64,000 nucleotides of DNA from Kordiimonas sp. SCSIO 12603 (GTDB taxonomy: Bacteria; Pseudomonadota; Alphaproteobacteria; Sphingomonadales; Kordiimonadaceae). The notes under the pieces were generated by a model. It saw only the letters and a list, made by a program, of their open reading frames with translations, did not search any database and was not told the origin of the DNA. Made by a program: the position numbers and the translations under genes. The stretch lies in contig NZ_CP073748.1 in the NCBI RefSeq assembly GCF_024398035.1, positions 2,765,520-2,829,519 on the forward strand. Reading direction: 5' to 3'. Of this stretch, positions 24,718 through 33,841 are shown piece by piece. The first letter of the stretch is position 1; every line of letters begins with the position of its first letter.

Positions 24718-27700
24718 ATGCTTTTCGATAAATTTGTCAGCGAAGATTTACCTTTAACAGCTTCTAGCGTGCCAAGCGGCTATGACGCCATGCTGCTTGC
24801 CACCGCCTGCGAGCGTGCTTTTGCAGATAGCAAACGCCCTCTCCTGCATATTGCGCGGGATGACAGCAGGCTTGCGAACCTCAAGGGCGCTGTAAAGTTC
24901 TTTGCCCCTTCTCTTGATGTTATCGATTTTCCAGCATGGGACTGTTTGCCTTATGACCGGGTAAGCCCGCAGCCTGATATTGTTTCCAAGCGTATGGCAG
25001 CTCTTTCGCGCCTTTCAGTGAAACGGCTAAAAGCGCCAAGGCTTGTTCTAACTACTGTGAATGCCATCCTTCAGCGTGTTGCTCCGATGAAGGCGGTGAA
25101 GGAAGCTACCTTCCATGCAGAACCGGGCGATACGGTTGATATGGCCGCGCTCACAGATTTTCTGGCATCAAACGGCTATAATCGTTCAAGCCAGGTGATG
25201 GAACCGGGCGAATTTGCTGTGCGCGGCGGTTTGATTGATATTTATCCGCCGGCATACAAAGAACCAATCAGGCTGGATTTCTTCGGAGACGAACTGGATA
25301 CCATTCGCCGTTTTGATCCGCTTGATCAGCGCACCACGGGCAAATCAAAAATCTTGCACCTGAAGCCTGCCAGCGAATTTTCCCTATCTGAAGAAGGCAT
25401 CACGCGCTTCCGCCGGAATTATGTAAATACGTTCGGCCCCGCCAAAGGTGAAGATCTGCTTTATGAAGCAATCAGTGAAGGCCGTAAGCACCAAGGCGCA
25501 GAACATTGGTTACCGTTCTTTCATGACGGTATGGAAACCTTGTTTGATTATATTGATAATCCGGTTCTATCTCTTGACCACCAAGCGGATGAAGCCGCTG
25601 GTGAACGCTTTACCGCCCTAGAAGATTATTTCGGCGCACGGAAAGAGGCGTGGGAAATCCAGCAAAGCAATAAGGATACATCCACACCGCCCTATAAGCC
25701 TGTTCCGGTTGTCAGCCTTTATCTGAGCGAGGATGAATGGAAAAGCGCACTGGAAGAACAGAACGTTCGCCGTCTTTCCCCCTTCACTGAGCCAGAAAAT
25801 ATTGATGTTGTAGATTATAGCGCAAAAGCAGGCCGCAATTTTGGCCCCGAACGCAACAACAAAGAAATCAACGTTTATGATGCCGTACGCGACCATGTTG
25901 TAGACCTTAGAAAAGCTGACAAGCGTGTTGTGTTCGCCTGTTATTCGGCTGGTTCCGCAGACCGTATGAAAACAGTGCTTGAAGACCACGATCTATCCCC
26001 CGTTGGCATCGCCGACACATGGGAAGATATTCGCACAGCCAATAAGGTAGGTATCGCTGTTACCGTACTACCGCTCGAAACGGGCTTTGAAACCGGCGAT
26101 CTTGCCATTATTTCAGAGCAGGATGTACTGGGTGATCGCCTTGTTCGTAAATCTCGCAAGAACAAGCGTGCTGATAACTTCCTCAAAGAAGCTTCTGCCC
26201 TTAATCCCGGTGATTTGGTGGTTCACACAAGCCACGGTATTGGTAAGTTTGAGGGGCTGGAGACAGTTCAGGTTTCAGGCGCAGCGCATGATTGCCTTCT
26301 TCTAAGCTATCATGGCGGCGATAAACTTTACGTACCTGTAGAAAACATTGAAATTCTCTCTCGCTTCGGTAGTGAAGAATCTGGCGGGCAACTGGATAAG
26401 CTTGGCGGTGTAGCGTGGCAGGCCCGCAAAGCCAAAATGAAGGAACGCATCCGCTTGGCAGCCGAGCAGCTTATTAAGCTTGCTGCGCAGCGGGAAATGC
26501 GTGAAGGCCAGCGTATTCCAACACCAGAGGGAATTTACGAAGAATTCTGTTCCCGCTTCCCATATACAGAAACCGATGATCAGCTTCGTGCCATTGGTGA
26601 TGTAGCCGCTGATCTAGCCTCCGGCAGACCAATGGACCGCCTTGTGTGTGGTGATGTGGGCTTCGGTAAAACAGAAGTTGCTCTCAGGGCTGCCTTCCTT
26701 GCCGTGATGGCAGGACACCAGGTGGCCGTGGTTGCACCAACCACCTTACTCGCACGCCAGCATTTTCTTAATTTCACAGAACGCTTTAAAGGCCTTCCTA
26801 TCCGAATCGGTCAGCTCTCGCGCCTCGTTAGTTCAAAAAATGTCAAAGCGACCAAAGATGAAATGCGGAACGGTACGATTGATATTGTAATCGGTACACA
26901 TGCCCTTCTCGCGAAAGGTGTTGAATTCCGGGACCTTGGACTTCTGATTGTTGATGAAGAACAGCATTTCGGGGTGGGCCACAAAGAAAAGCTCAAAGAG
27001 CTGAAAACCAACGTACATGTGCTAACACTTACCGCAACTCCAATACCTCGTACGCTACAAATGGCAATGTCTGGCATTCGCGATCTATCGATCATTGCCA
27101 CACCACCTGTTGACCGATTGGCTGTTCGTACGTTCGTAACACCGTTTGATCAGGTCGTAATCCGAGAAGCACTTCTGAGGGAACATTACCGTGGTGGACA
27201 AAGTTTCTATGTGTGCCCGCGTATCAGCGACCTTGAAGAGATCGCACAGTTCCTTAGAGACTACGTGCCAGAGATTAAGTTCATCGTTGCCCATGGGCAA
27301 ATGACACCTTCCACAATGGAGGACGTGATGACTGCCTTCTATGAAGGGCGTTACGATGTGCTTCTCAGTACTACAATCATTGAATCTGGCATTGATATTC
27401 CCACCGCCAACACAATGGTGGTGCACCGTGCTGACATGTTTGGTCTTGCACAACTTTACCAGCTGCGTGGTCGTGTGGGTCGCTCTAAAACCCGCGCTTA
27501 CGCATACCTAACCACCAAAGCAGGCAGAAAGCTTACTGACAGCGCGGATAAGCGCCTTCAGGTACTTTCTACACTTGATACACTTGGCGCTGGTTTCACC
27601 ATCGCGAGTCACGACATGGATATTCGCGGTGCTGGTAATTTGCTCGGGGACCAGCAATCAGGCCACGTAAAAGAAGTGGGCGTAGAGCTTTACCAGAAAA

Positions 27701-28212
27701 TGCTTGAAGAAGCTGTTGCAGAAGCACGTGCTGGTGGCGGCGAAGAATTTGAAGACACCGAGTGGTCACCAACCATTAATCTCGGCGCAACAGTGATGAT
27801 CCCGGAAAGCTATGTGCCCGACCTTACACAGCGAATGGCCCTTTACCGCCGTTTGGCTGACCTTGATAGCCGCGAGGATATAGACGCTTACTGTGCTGAA
27901 CTGATTGACCGCTTCGGCCCGCTGCCAAATGAAGTGAAACAACTCGCGCATATTATGATTATCAAAGGCCATTCAAAACGTGCTGGCATTGAAAAACTTG
28001 AGGCTGGGCCAAAAGGTGTGGTGATCAGTTTCAGGGATGATAAATTCGCCAACCCTGCGGGGCTTATCCAATTCATTTCCGGCACTGGTAACACTGCGAA
28101 AGTAAGACCTGACCATAAACTGGTGTATTACAGCAAAATGGATAAGATTGGGCTGCGACTGAAAACTGTATCAGCACTTACCAAGAAGCTATCACAGATA
28201 GCTGTGGCATAA
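24718..28212 (+). CDS. mfd: Transcription-repair coupling factor Mfd
   Basis: A 1164-residue protein of normal family length. An N-terminal UvrB-homology region covers about residues 1-330 (FPAWDCLPYDRVSPQPDIV). The CarD-like RNA polymerase interaction domain is at about 490-590 (PGDLVVHTSHGIGKFEGLE). The RecG-like translocase follows, with GDVGFGKTEVALRAAF near 645, DEEQHFG near 745 and TATPIPRTLQMAMSGI, and the TRCF C-terminal domain is at about 1010-1110. Mfd pushes stalled RNA polymerase off lesions and recruits UvrA. It is followed by a clear terminator. Confidence 0.97.
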   Translation: MLFDKFVSEDLPLTASSVPSGYDAMLLATACERAFADSKRPLLHIARDDSRLANLKGAVKFFAPSLDVIDFPAWDCLPYDRVSPQPDIVSKRMAALSRLSVKRLKAPRLVLTTVNAILQRVAPMKAVKEATFHAEPGDTVDMAALTDFLASNGYNRSSQVMEPGEFAVRGGLIDIYPPAYKEPIRLDFFGDELDTIRRFDPLDQRTTGKSKILHLKPASEFSLSEEGITRFRRNYVNTFGPAKGEDLLYEAISEGRKHQGAEHWLPFFHDGMETLFDYIDNPVLSLDHQADEAAGERFTALEDYFGARKEAWEIQQSNKDTSTPPYKPVPVVSLYLSEDEWKSALEEQNVRRLSPFTEPENIDVVDYSAKAGRNFGPERNNKEINVYDAVRDHVVDLRKADKRVVFACYSAGSADRMKTVLEDHDLSPVGIADTWEDIRTANKVGIAVTVLPLETGFETGDLAIISEQDVLGDRLVRKSRKNKRADNFLKEASALNPGDLVVHTSHGIGKFEGLETVQVSGAAHDCLLLSYHGGDKLYVPVENIEILSRFGSEESGGQLDKLGGVAWQARKAKMKERIRLAAEQLIKLAAQREMREGQRIPTPEGIYEEFCSRFPYTETDDQLRAIGDVAADLASGRPMDRLVCGDVGFGKTEVALRAAFLAVMAGHQVAVVAPTTLLARQHFLNFTERFKGLPIRIGQLSRLVSSKNVKATKDEMRNGTIDIVIGTHALLAKGVEFRDLGLLIVDEEQHFGVGHKEKLKELKTNVHVLTLTATPIPRTLQMAMSGIRDLSIIATPPVDRLAVRTFVTPFDQVVIREALLREHYRGGQSFYVCPRISDLEEIAQFLRDYVPEIKFIVAHGQMTPSTMEDVMTAFYEGRYDVLLSTTIIESGIDIPTANTMVVHRADMFGLAQLYQLRGRVGRSKTRAYAYLTTKAGRKLTDSADKRLQVLSTLDTLGAGFTIASHDMDIRGAGNLLGDQQSGHVKEVGVELYQKMLEEAVAEARAGGGEEFEDTEWSPTINLGATVMIPESYVPDLTQRMALYRRLADLDSREDIDAYCAELIDRFGPLPNEVKQLAHIMIIKGHSKRAGIEKLEAGPKGVVISFRDDKFANPAGLIQFISGTGNTAKVRPDHKLVYYSKMDKIGLRLKTVSALTKKLSQIAVA

Positions 28213-28227
28213 TATTTCACGGAATAA

Positions 28228-28248
28228 GGCGCCTATGTGGCGCTTTTT
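28228..28248 (+). terminator. Rho-independent terminator after mfd
   Basis: GCGCC (28229-28233) and GGCGC (28239-28243) arms with a 5-nt loop are followed by TTTTT, 16 bp past the mfd stop codon. Confidence 0.8.
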
Positions 28249-28409
28249 CTATTTCTGAACAGATGTTCAGCAAAATGCCCCAATTTGCCCTAATCTTTCT
28301 TTATATCGTCAATTTCCGTCCCAATCTCTGCCCTAGTCCCCCCTGATATTTAAATTCATCGAGGCCGAACGATTATGTGGCCAACAAAGATGTACCTGAG
28401 GAGGACATA

Positions 28410-28958
28410 ATGAAATTTACAAAAACAATTTTGACAGCAGCAGTAGTTTCTTTTGGTTTAGCGGACGCGGCACAAGCTGACGACGACAAAAAATTTGACG
28501 GTCTATATGGCGGTATTGAAGCCGGACTTGATTTAACGAAACGCAGTGGTGACGTTAAGCGCGACCGTAGCCTCTATTATGGTGGCATCCTTGGTTTCAG
28601 AAGCCAGATGGATAACGGCCTTGTAGTTGGCCTTGAAGGTACACTTGGTGACACTGGCTATAATAACAATGCGGCGGGTATCACAACCAAGTATGAATGG
28701 AGCACATCTCTAACACTTGGTACAGCTTTCGGTGATGATGGTGCTAACCTTATTTACGGTAAAGCAGGCTATGCAAGAACTCGCTTCAATCCAACAGGTG
28801 AAAACAATGCCTTTAACGATGGCGGTTGGCGCTTTGGTGGTGGTTATGAACGTGCCATCAACGAAAACGTAAGCCTGCGCCTGAGCGGTGACTACACAAC
28901 ATATGGTAACGACACCAGTGGCTGGGCTGCTAAAACAGGCCTGATCTTCAAATTCTAA
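28410..28958 (+). CDS. Small outer-membrane beta-barrel protein
   Basis: A 182-residue protein with a Sec signal peptide (MKFTKTILTAAVVSFGLADAAQA) and an OmpA-like/OMP_b-brl type 8-strand barrel. The cues are alternating polar and hydrophobic strands, many Gly and Tyr (GLYGGIEAGLDL, LYYGGILGF, WRFGGGYERAI) and a terminal Phe (GLIFKF), the usual barrel-assembly signal. The function is unknown. ATG 28410 has a near-perfect AGGAGG ribosome site; the frame is open 11 codons upstream. An unusually elaborate RNA fold follows the stop codon. Confidence 0.88.
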   Translation: MKFTKTILTAAVVSFGLADAAQADDDKKFDGLYGGIEAGLDLTKRSGDVKRDRSLYYGGILGFRSQMDNGLVVGLEGTLGDTGYNNNAAGITTKYEWSTSLTLGTAFGDDGANLIYGKAGYARTRFNPTGENNAFNDGGWRFGGGYERAINENVSLRLSGDYTTYGNDTSGWAAKTGLIFKF

Positions 28959-28970
28959 AATAAGGGAGCA

Positions 28971-29049
28971 CCGCAACTCATCACATTCCCTGTTTGACGT
29001 TCCCTATGGTCAAACGCCCAGTGATGTCTCTGCTTAGTTGCGGGCTTTT
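28971..29049 (+). other. Highly structured RNA element, three nested stems
   Basis: Three pairs of arms are nested in order: 28971-28978 CCGCAACT with 29036-29043 AGTTGCGG, 28979-28984 CATCAC with 29021-29026 GTGATG, and 28992-28998 GTTTGAC with 29009-29015 GTCAAAC. GCTTTT follows. All 21 base pairs are Watson-Crick. It starts 13 bp after the outer-membrane protein gene. It may be a composite terminator, an mRNA 3'-end stabiliser or a small RNA. I do not recognise a known RNA family. Confidence 0.55.
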
Positions 29050-29080
29050 GAGACGGCTCTGCCCCGGAGCCGTCTCTTCA
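29050..29080 (+). terminator. Strong GC-rich terminator hairpin
   Basis: GAGACGGCTC (29050-29059) pairs with GAGCCGTCTC (29067-29076), followed by TTCATTT. It lies just after the nested structure and ahead of the convergent DsbA-like gene. The T-tract is better on the plus strand than on the minus strand. Confidence 0.65.
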
Positions 29081-29085
29081 TTTCA

Positions 29086-29733
29086 TTAGGCCCGTTTTTC
29101 TGCCTGCAATTTATCAATAACACCCGCAAGCACATTTGCTTCCTGTGCCCCTGAAACACCTGCTTTGTTGTCAAAGATAAACATAGGCACACCAGTAACA
29201 CCCATTTGCTGCGCAGCCTGAACTTCACCTTTTACTTCGGCGATATCTTTATCTGATGCCAAAAGATCAGTAACAAGCGTACCGTCCATCCCTTTTTCAA
29301 CGGCTACCGATACCAAAAGCTCACGATCACCAATGAACTGACATTCTTCGAAATAGAGCTGCATGATACGGTCCGCCACTTCAGCCTGCACCCCTGACGA
29401 GTAAGCCCAGCGGATAAGTCTGTGAGCATCAAGCGTATTACCAATGGTGCATTTACTTTCAAAATCGAACGTAATACCCAGAGTTTCTCCAACTTTCAGC
29501 AGATGCTCACGCCCTGCTTTCAGTTGGGGACTATCACCAAATTTCTTCGCATAATATTCCGCACGGTCAACACCTTCAGGCGGTGTATCCGGGCCTAGTT
29601 GATAAGGACGATACCTGAGATCAGTTATTACCCCAGGACGCATTTCCATTGCTTTATCAAGCTGACGCTTTCCCAGATAACACCAAGGGCAGACAACATC
29701 TATCACCACATCAAGCTGCATCGTTCGCTCCAT
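29086..29733 (-). CDS. DsbA-family oxidoreductase, FrnE-like
   Basis: A 215-residue cytoplasmic thioredoxin-fold protein with the redox motif CPWC (C15-C18 in VVCPWCYLGKRQL) and the large helical insertion and late cis-Pro loop (MGVTGVPMFIFDNK) of the DsbA/2-hydroxychromene-2-carboxylate isomerase group. FrnE-like proteins lack a signal peptide and act in the cytoplasm, for example in oxidative stress. The start at 29733 is given; ATG 29721, four codons in and preceded by GGAG, is the better start by ribosome site and gives MQLDVVIDVVCPWC. It is monocistronic and convergent with the outer-membrane protein gene. Confidence 0.88.
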   Translation of the reverse strand: MERTMQLDVVIDVVCPWCYLGKRQLDKAMEMRPGVITDLRYRPYQLGPDTPPEGVDRAEYYAKKFGDSPQLKAGREHLLKVGETLGITFDFESKCTIGNTLDAHRLIRWAYSSGVQAEVADRIMQLYFEECQFIGDRELLVSVAVEKGMDGTLVTDLLASDKDIAEVKGEVQAAQQMGVTGVPMFIFDNKAGVSGAQEANVLAGVIDKLQAEKRA

Positions 29734-29849
29734 CTTTCATGCGTATTTTTACGTCAAATAGCGCATTACATAAAATTGTACATAAATCTTTACGTGATTT
29801 TCAGATGCGACCATATAATGGAAACTCGGAAAAGTGAGATAACAACTTC

Positions 29850-30179
29850 ATGATCAAAGCACTGAATACAGCACAGAATGGGTTACTGCAGGCAGAACGC
29901 CGCGCGACAGAGATCGCGCGCGATATTCTGAGCAGCACCAGTGCAGTCTCCTCTTCTTTTTCGGATGCCGTCGAAAGCTCACCGACTGAGAACACAAGCA
30001 CGGAAGCACCCACTACTGCACAAGCAGTTAATAACGCCAACCTTTCCGGCGCTTCTGTTGGTTCTCTTATCCAGCAGTTTGCTGATCTACGAGCCGAAGA
30101 ACAATCTTTCGCGGCCAACGCCAAAGCCTTTCAGGCTATTGATGAAACTCTCGGCTCTTTGTTGGATGATGAAGGGTAA
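29850..30179 (+). CDS. Mini flagellar-rod-like protein, 109 aa
   Basis: A 109-residue protein. Its two ends match the two ends of flagellar rod/hook proteins: an N-terminal helix like flg_bb_rod (IKALNTAQNGLLQAERRATE) and a C-terminal helix like flg_bbr_C (FADLRAEEQSFAANAKAFQ, then IDETLGSLLD). The globular middle found in FlgC/FlgF/FlgG is replaced by about 45 Ser/Thr/Glu-rich residues. There is no signal peptide. It lies alone between frnE-like and moaA genes; flgK and flgL are about 8 kb away. The rod-axial family link is my pattern reading, and the function is unknown. Confidence 0.7.
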   Translation: MIKALNTAQNGLLQAERRATEIARDILSSTSAVSSSFSDAVESSPTENTSTEAPTTAQAVNNANLSGASVGSLIQQFADLRAEEQSFAANAKAFQAIDETLGSLLDDEG

Positions 30180-30238
30180 TTCTTTTAATCACGCAGCTAT
30201 GACTTGACGAAACGGATGCTCATCGCCACTTTAGCGCC

Positions 30239-31267
30239 ATGTCAGGACTTCAAAGTAATTCAAACAGCACAAACAGGCTTACCGATCAATTTGGCCGGGT
30301 TATCACCTATTTACGCCTATCGGTAACAGATAGGTGTGACCTGAGGTGCACATACTGTATGGCAGAGGATATGGTCTTCTTGCCAAAACAGGATGTGCTG
30401 ACACTGGAAGAAATGCTCAAGGTCTCTGAAGCTTTTATCGAACGTGGTGTGAAGCGTATTCGACTTACAGGCGGTGAGCCCCTCGTACGTAAAAACATTA
30501 TGTGGCTGATTAAAGCACTTGGCGACAAGGTTAAAGCTGGCGAGTTGGACGAGATAACTCTCACCACCAATGGCACTCAATTACCTTTAATGGCTGATGC
30601 TCTCTATGACGCAGGGGTACGCAGAGTGAATATTTCACTTGATACGCTTGATAGAGAAACTTTCAAAAAAACCGCTCGGCGCGATCAGCTTGAGCAAGTT
30701 TTGAAAGGTATTGATGCAGCAATAAAAGCTGGCCTTCGTGTGAAAATCAACACAGTTGCCATGCGCGGTAAAAACGAAGATGAGCTTCCAGCTCTTCTCA
30801 AATGGGCCACTGAAAAGGGTGTTGATCTCACACTGATTGAAACCATGCCCCTCGGTGATGTTGCCGATGCTCGGGAAGATACATATCTCCCGCTCTCCAA
30901 GGTGAAGGATGACCTGGAGAAAACGTTCACTCTTGCACCTTCCAGCTATCATACTGGTGGTCCTGCGCGATATTTTAAGGTAGATGATACAAACACCAAG
31001 CTTGGGTTGATTACACCACTTACCAACAATTTCTGCGATGGCTGCAACCGCATGCGAGTGACCTGCACAGGGCGCATATACATGTGCCTTGGACAGGATG
31101 ATCATGTTGACCTGCGTGCAGCGCTTAGAGGTGGAAACGCTGACGATGCTCTGGCTGAATGCCTGAACAAGGCAACCGGCAACAAACCACGTGCCCATGA
31201 TTTTGCTATGTCAGATGGCAAAATGGTTGGTAAAGTTGGCCGGCACATGAGCCAGACCGGTGGCTAG
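30239..31267 (+). CDS. moaA: GTP 3',8-cyclase MoaA
   Basis: A 342-residue radical SAM enzyme that starts molybdenum cofactor synthesis by rearranging GTP. The N-terminal Fe-S motif is C33-x3-C37-x2-C40 in DRCDLRCTYC. The RLTGGEPLVR motif follows, and the C-terminal cluster motif is CDGCNRMRVTC plus a later Cys. The protein ends in Gly-Gly, as MoaA does. It is an isolated gene, not beside other moa genes. It complements the XdhC/cytidylyltransferase pair at 4-6.5 kb: both point to molybdoenzymes elsewhere in the genome. Confidence 0.95.
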   Translation: MSGLQSNSNSTNRLTDQFGRVITYLRLSVTDRCDLRCTYCMAEDMVFLPKQDVLTLEEMLKVSEAFIERGVKRIRLTGGEPLVRKNIMWLIKALGDKVKAGELDEITLTTNGTQLPLMADALYDAGVRRVNISLDTLDRETFKKTARRDQLEQVLKGIDAAIKAGLRVKINTVAMRGKNEDELPALLKWATEKGVDLTLIETMPLGDVADAREDTYLPLSKVKDDLEKTFTLAPSSYHTGGPARYFKVDDTNTKLGLITPLTNNFCDGCNRMRVTCTGRIYMCLGQDDHVDLRAALRGGNADDALAECLNKATGNKPRAHDFAMSDGKMVGKVGRHMSQTGG

Positions 31268-31273
31268 AGCTCT

Positions 31274-31954
31274 CTATTTAATAGGGAAATTAAAATAGGT
31301 TTCGGGGTACGGCTCAGCTTTCAGTGTAAAGTGCCACCATTCTTCCGCATAGGGTTTAAACCCATATTTTATCATTAGGTTTGCCAGTTTTTGTCTATTT
31401 TGCCGAGCTGTTTCAGACACCTCATCAGAAGACGGGTGTGATTTCGGGTCAAATAAGTCCCAGGAACTCCCCATATCCAGATCAACCCACACATCATGAG
31501 TTACCTGTACAATAGTTACATCCACTGACCCGCCTCTACTATGCCCAGAACGTGCAGCTATATAACCAAGCTCAAACAATTTTGACTTAGGCACAGCTGG
31601 GTAAAATTTATGCTTGTTAAGCGTATCGTTTTCATCCTGCGCCCACCTTACAAAATGGTCCACAGCACGCTGTGGCCTGTATCCATCATATATTTTAAGC
31701 GACATGCCTTGCGGTACCAACTCAGCCTGCACAGCTTTTAATGCTAGAGCAACTTCTTGAGATACAATAACTTTATGCGCATCATAACCATCTATCGGTT
31801 GCCCCACAAAATTATCAAAACCTGCATAACGCGCTTCCACCTGAATAGTTGGAACTGCATTACTTATGTCTACAAAACCATTGGGCATCTGCTCTTGGGC
31901 AGATAGCTTTAAGCTACAGAGAAAAAACGATATCAATAGAAATGTTTTAGCCAT
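31274..31954 (-). CDS. M15 family D-alanyl-D-alanine dipeptidase (VanX/DdpX type)
   Basis: A 226-residue exported protein with an N-terminal signal peptide (TFLLISFFLCSLKLSAQ). It has the zinc dipeptidase signature SGHSRGGSVDVTIV, giving the His and Asp ligands near residue 143, and the third ligand in EEWWHFTL near 210. The family cleaves D-Ala-D-Ala for peptidoglycan recycling or, in VanX, glycopeptide resistance; there are no vanH or vanA partners here, so recycling or nutrient use is more likely. ATG 31954 is used; GTG 31960 is two codons upstream. It is convergent with moaA. Confidence 0.88.
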   Translation of the reverse strand: MAKTFLLISFFLCSLKLSAQEQMPNGFVDISNAVPTIQVEARYAGFDNFVGQPIDGYDAHKVIVSQEVALALKAVQAELVPQGMSLKIYDGYRPQRAVDHFVRWAQDENDTLNKHKFYPAVPKSKLFELGYIAARSGHSRGGSVDVTIVQVTHDVWVDLDMGSSWDLFDPKSHPSSDEVSETARQNRQKLANLMIKYGFKPYAEEWWHFTLKAEPYPETYFNFPIK

Positions 31955-32123
31955 GGTCACACAAAATTTGATTTAGATTAAATCCCCATAGAGGTATGAG
32001 GATACGTACCTGAAGGCTAAGCACAACAGCTTTCTTCGCTGTTTCCTGCTCTGCATGGAAATACTTCTCGCACATAAGAGATTTTGACCTATAGTAATGA
32101 CCAATTCGTAAGGGGTTGGATGT

Positions 32124-32882
32124 ATGAAAATCGCGATTATTGCGAGCGAGTTTGGTGAAGCAACAAATGCGGCGAAAGCACTGCGTAGCAGGTTTCGCGC
32201 GGTAAGCACCCGTGAGGCTGACGTTATTATCGCCCTCGGTGGTGATGGTTTTATGCTGCAAACCCTTCATGCATTTATGGGCCGCGATATACCAATTTTC
32301 GGGATGAATAAAGGAACAGTTGGCTTTCTGATGAATGAATATTCTGAAGAAGACCTTATCGACCGTATCTCAAAGGCAGATCAGTTCACCTTGCATCCCC
32401 TTAAAATGCGGGCAACCACCTGTGATGGTGAAGTTATTGAACATCTTGCAATCAATGAAATTTCCCTTCTTAGGGAAACACGGCAAGCAGCGAATATACG
32501 TGTTGCCATTGACGGTAAGGTACGTCTTCCCGAGCTAGTTGGCGATGGGGTTCTTGTCGCCACCCCTGCGGGCAGTACGGCTTACAACCTTTCTGCTCAT
32601 GGTCCCATTATTCCGCTGGGCTCTGATCTTTTGGCACTTACTCCAATTTCTGCCTTCAGGCCACGCCGCTGGCGTGGGGCCTTGCTTCCACACCACGTTT
32701 CTGTTGAACTTACAATCAATCAACCACAGAAACGCCCTGTATCTGCTGTGGCAGATATGCATGAAGTGCGGGATGTACGCCACGTAATCATTGAAGAAGA
32801 CAGGCAAACCAAGCTGAACCTTCTCTTTGATGCGGAACACACTCTCGCAGAACGCATCTTTACTGAGCAATTTGCCAATTAA
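32124..32882 (+). CDS. nadK: NAD kinase
   Basis: A 252-residue cytoplasmic enzyme that phosphorylates NAD to NADP. GGDG is at residues 39-42 ([14 protein letters not shown]). The conserved NE motif is in [10 protein letters not shown], and the substrate loop is [17 protein letters not shown]. Short length without an N-terminal extension is normal for alphaproteobacterial NadK. It is monocistronic, with about 160 bp before it and 95 bp after. Confidence 0.95.
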   Translation: MKIAIIASEFGEATNAAKALRSRFRAVSTREADVIIALGGDGFMLQTLHAFMGRDIPIFGMNKGTVGFLMNEYSEEDLIDRISKADQFTLHPLKMRATTCDGEVIEHLAINEISLLRETRQAANIRVAIDGKVRLPELVGDGVLVATPAGSTAYNLSAHGPIIPLGSDLLALTPISAFRPRRWRGALLPHHVSVELTINQPQKRPVSAVADMHEVRDVRHVIIEEDRQTKLNLLFDAEHTLAERIFTEQFAN

Positions 32883-32977
32883 CATAAAATAATTATCGCA
32901 AAACAATAATAAAAGTCTTATATGTAGATGTATGGCAATGAGCCTGCATAACATAAACATATATACGACTAGCGAAA

Positions 32978-33760
32978 ATGAACCTTAAACATACATTAAA
33001 ATCACATCCGGTGATCAGCTCTGTAACTGGCATCACCGTATCCATCCTCTCTCTGCTTTTTATTCCGAAACTGTTCGGCAACATGGGAATTGATCAGGAT
33101 ATCACCAAGGCTATCCTTCGGTATTTTATAGCCATCACCATCATTATCACACTATTCAAGCTAAATTGGCTTCGAGATGCATGGTTCACCAAACCAACCG
33201 ACCGCCAGTTCAGGTACTGGCTTCTGGCTATCATCCCAACGGCGCTTGTTTGTTTACTAAACCTAGCCTCCGTTGAATTTAGCGTTCTGGAATTCAGCAC
33301 CACGAGTATTGCAGGGTGGGTATTTGGGAATTTCTCAACTGGCCTTTTTGAAGAAACACTTTTACGTAGTTTCTGTTTCTTCCTGCTTTTTAATGCCTGG
33401 GCGGATACCCGTTCAGGGCTCTTTAAAGCAGCACTGGTGCAAGCTGGGATATTCGGGATCCTGCACTTTCTCAATCTAACAGAAGCACCTCTCGTGGATA
33501 CCGTAGCTCAGGTTATCTATGCTACCATCTTCGGTATATGTTTTGCAGGAATTGCAGCCTACACCCGCAATATCTGGATACCTATCATTGCTCACACTCT
33601 CATAAACGCCAGCGGCAGCATTAATAGCTTCTTCCTGCCTGGTTATGAACAAAGCGCAGGTGATATTGGCGGCTATGCAGTAGCAGTAATAATTATATTT
33701 ATCGCATGTGGTCTGCCGGGCATCTACTGCCTTAAAAAGGCTGACCTTAAAACAGCATAA
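32978..33760 (+). CDS. CPBP (Abi/Rce1-type) intramembrane protease
   Basis: A 260-residue membrane protein with about seven hydrophobic segments and the CPBP signature. Motif 1 is EExxxR (E125, E126, R130 in GLFEETLLRSF), motif 2 the HxxN-type FGILHFLNL, and motif 3 the late HTLINASGS with an Asn-containing helix. These are glutamate-dependent intramembrane peptidases related to CAAX proteases. The substrate is unknown. It is monocistronic, with two hairpin terminators downstream. Confidence 0.85.
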   Translation: MNLKHTLKSHPVISSVTGITVSILSLLFIPKLFGNMGIDQDITKAILRYFIAITIIITLFKLNWLRDAWFTKPTDRQFRYWLLAIIPTALVCLLNLASVEFSVLEFSTTSIAGWVFGNFSTGLFEETLLRSFCFFLLFNAWADTRSGLFKAALVQAGIFGILHFLNLTEAPLVDTVAQVIYATIFGICFAGIAAYTRNIWIPIIAHTLINASGSINSFFLPGYEQSAGDIGGYAVAVIIIFIACGLPGIYCLKKADLKTA

Positions 33761-33766
33761 AAATAA

Positions 33767-33836
33767 CAGGCCTCCGTGATATCTCACAGAGGCCTGCTCC
33801 CGTCCCTTTATAGGGAATGCCCTTTTGGGCTTTTTT
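33767..33836 (+). terminator. Tandem hairpins with terminator
   Basis: CAGGCCTC (33767-33774) pairs with GAGGCCTG (33789-33796). A second hairpin, GCCC-TTTT-GGGC (33819-33830), is followed by TTTTTT. This ends the CPBP transcript and meets the leftward histidine kinase gene 6 bp later. Confidence 0.75.
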
Positions 33837-33841
33837 AATTC

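Noticed and set aside
31274-31954. VanX-type glycopeptide resistance gene
   Set aside because: No vanH, vanA or vanS/vanR genes are nearby; the dipeptidase fits cell-wall recycling or peptide use.
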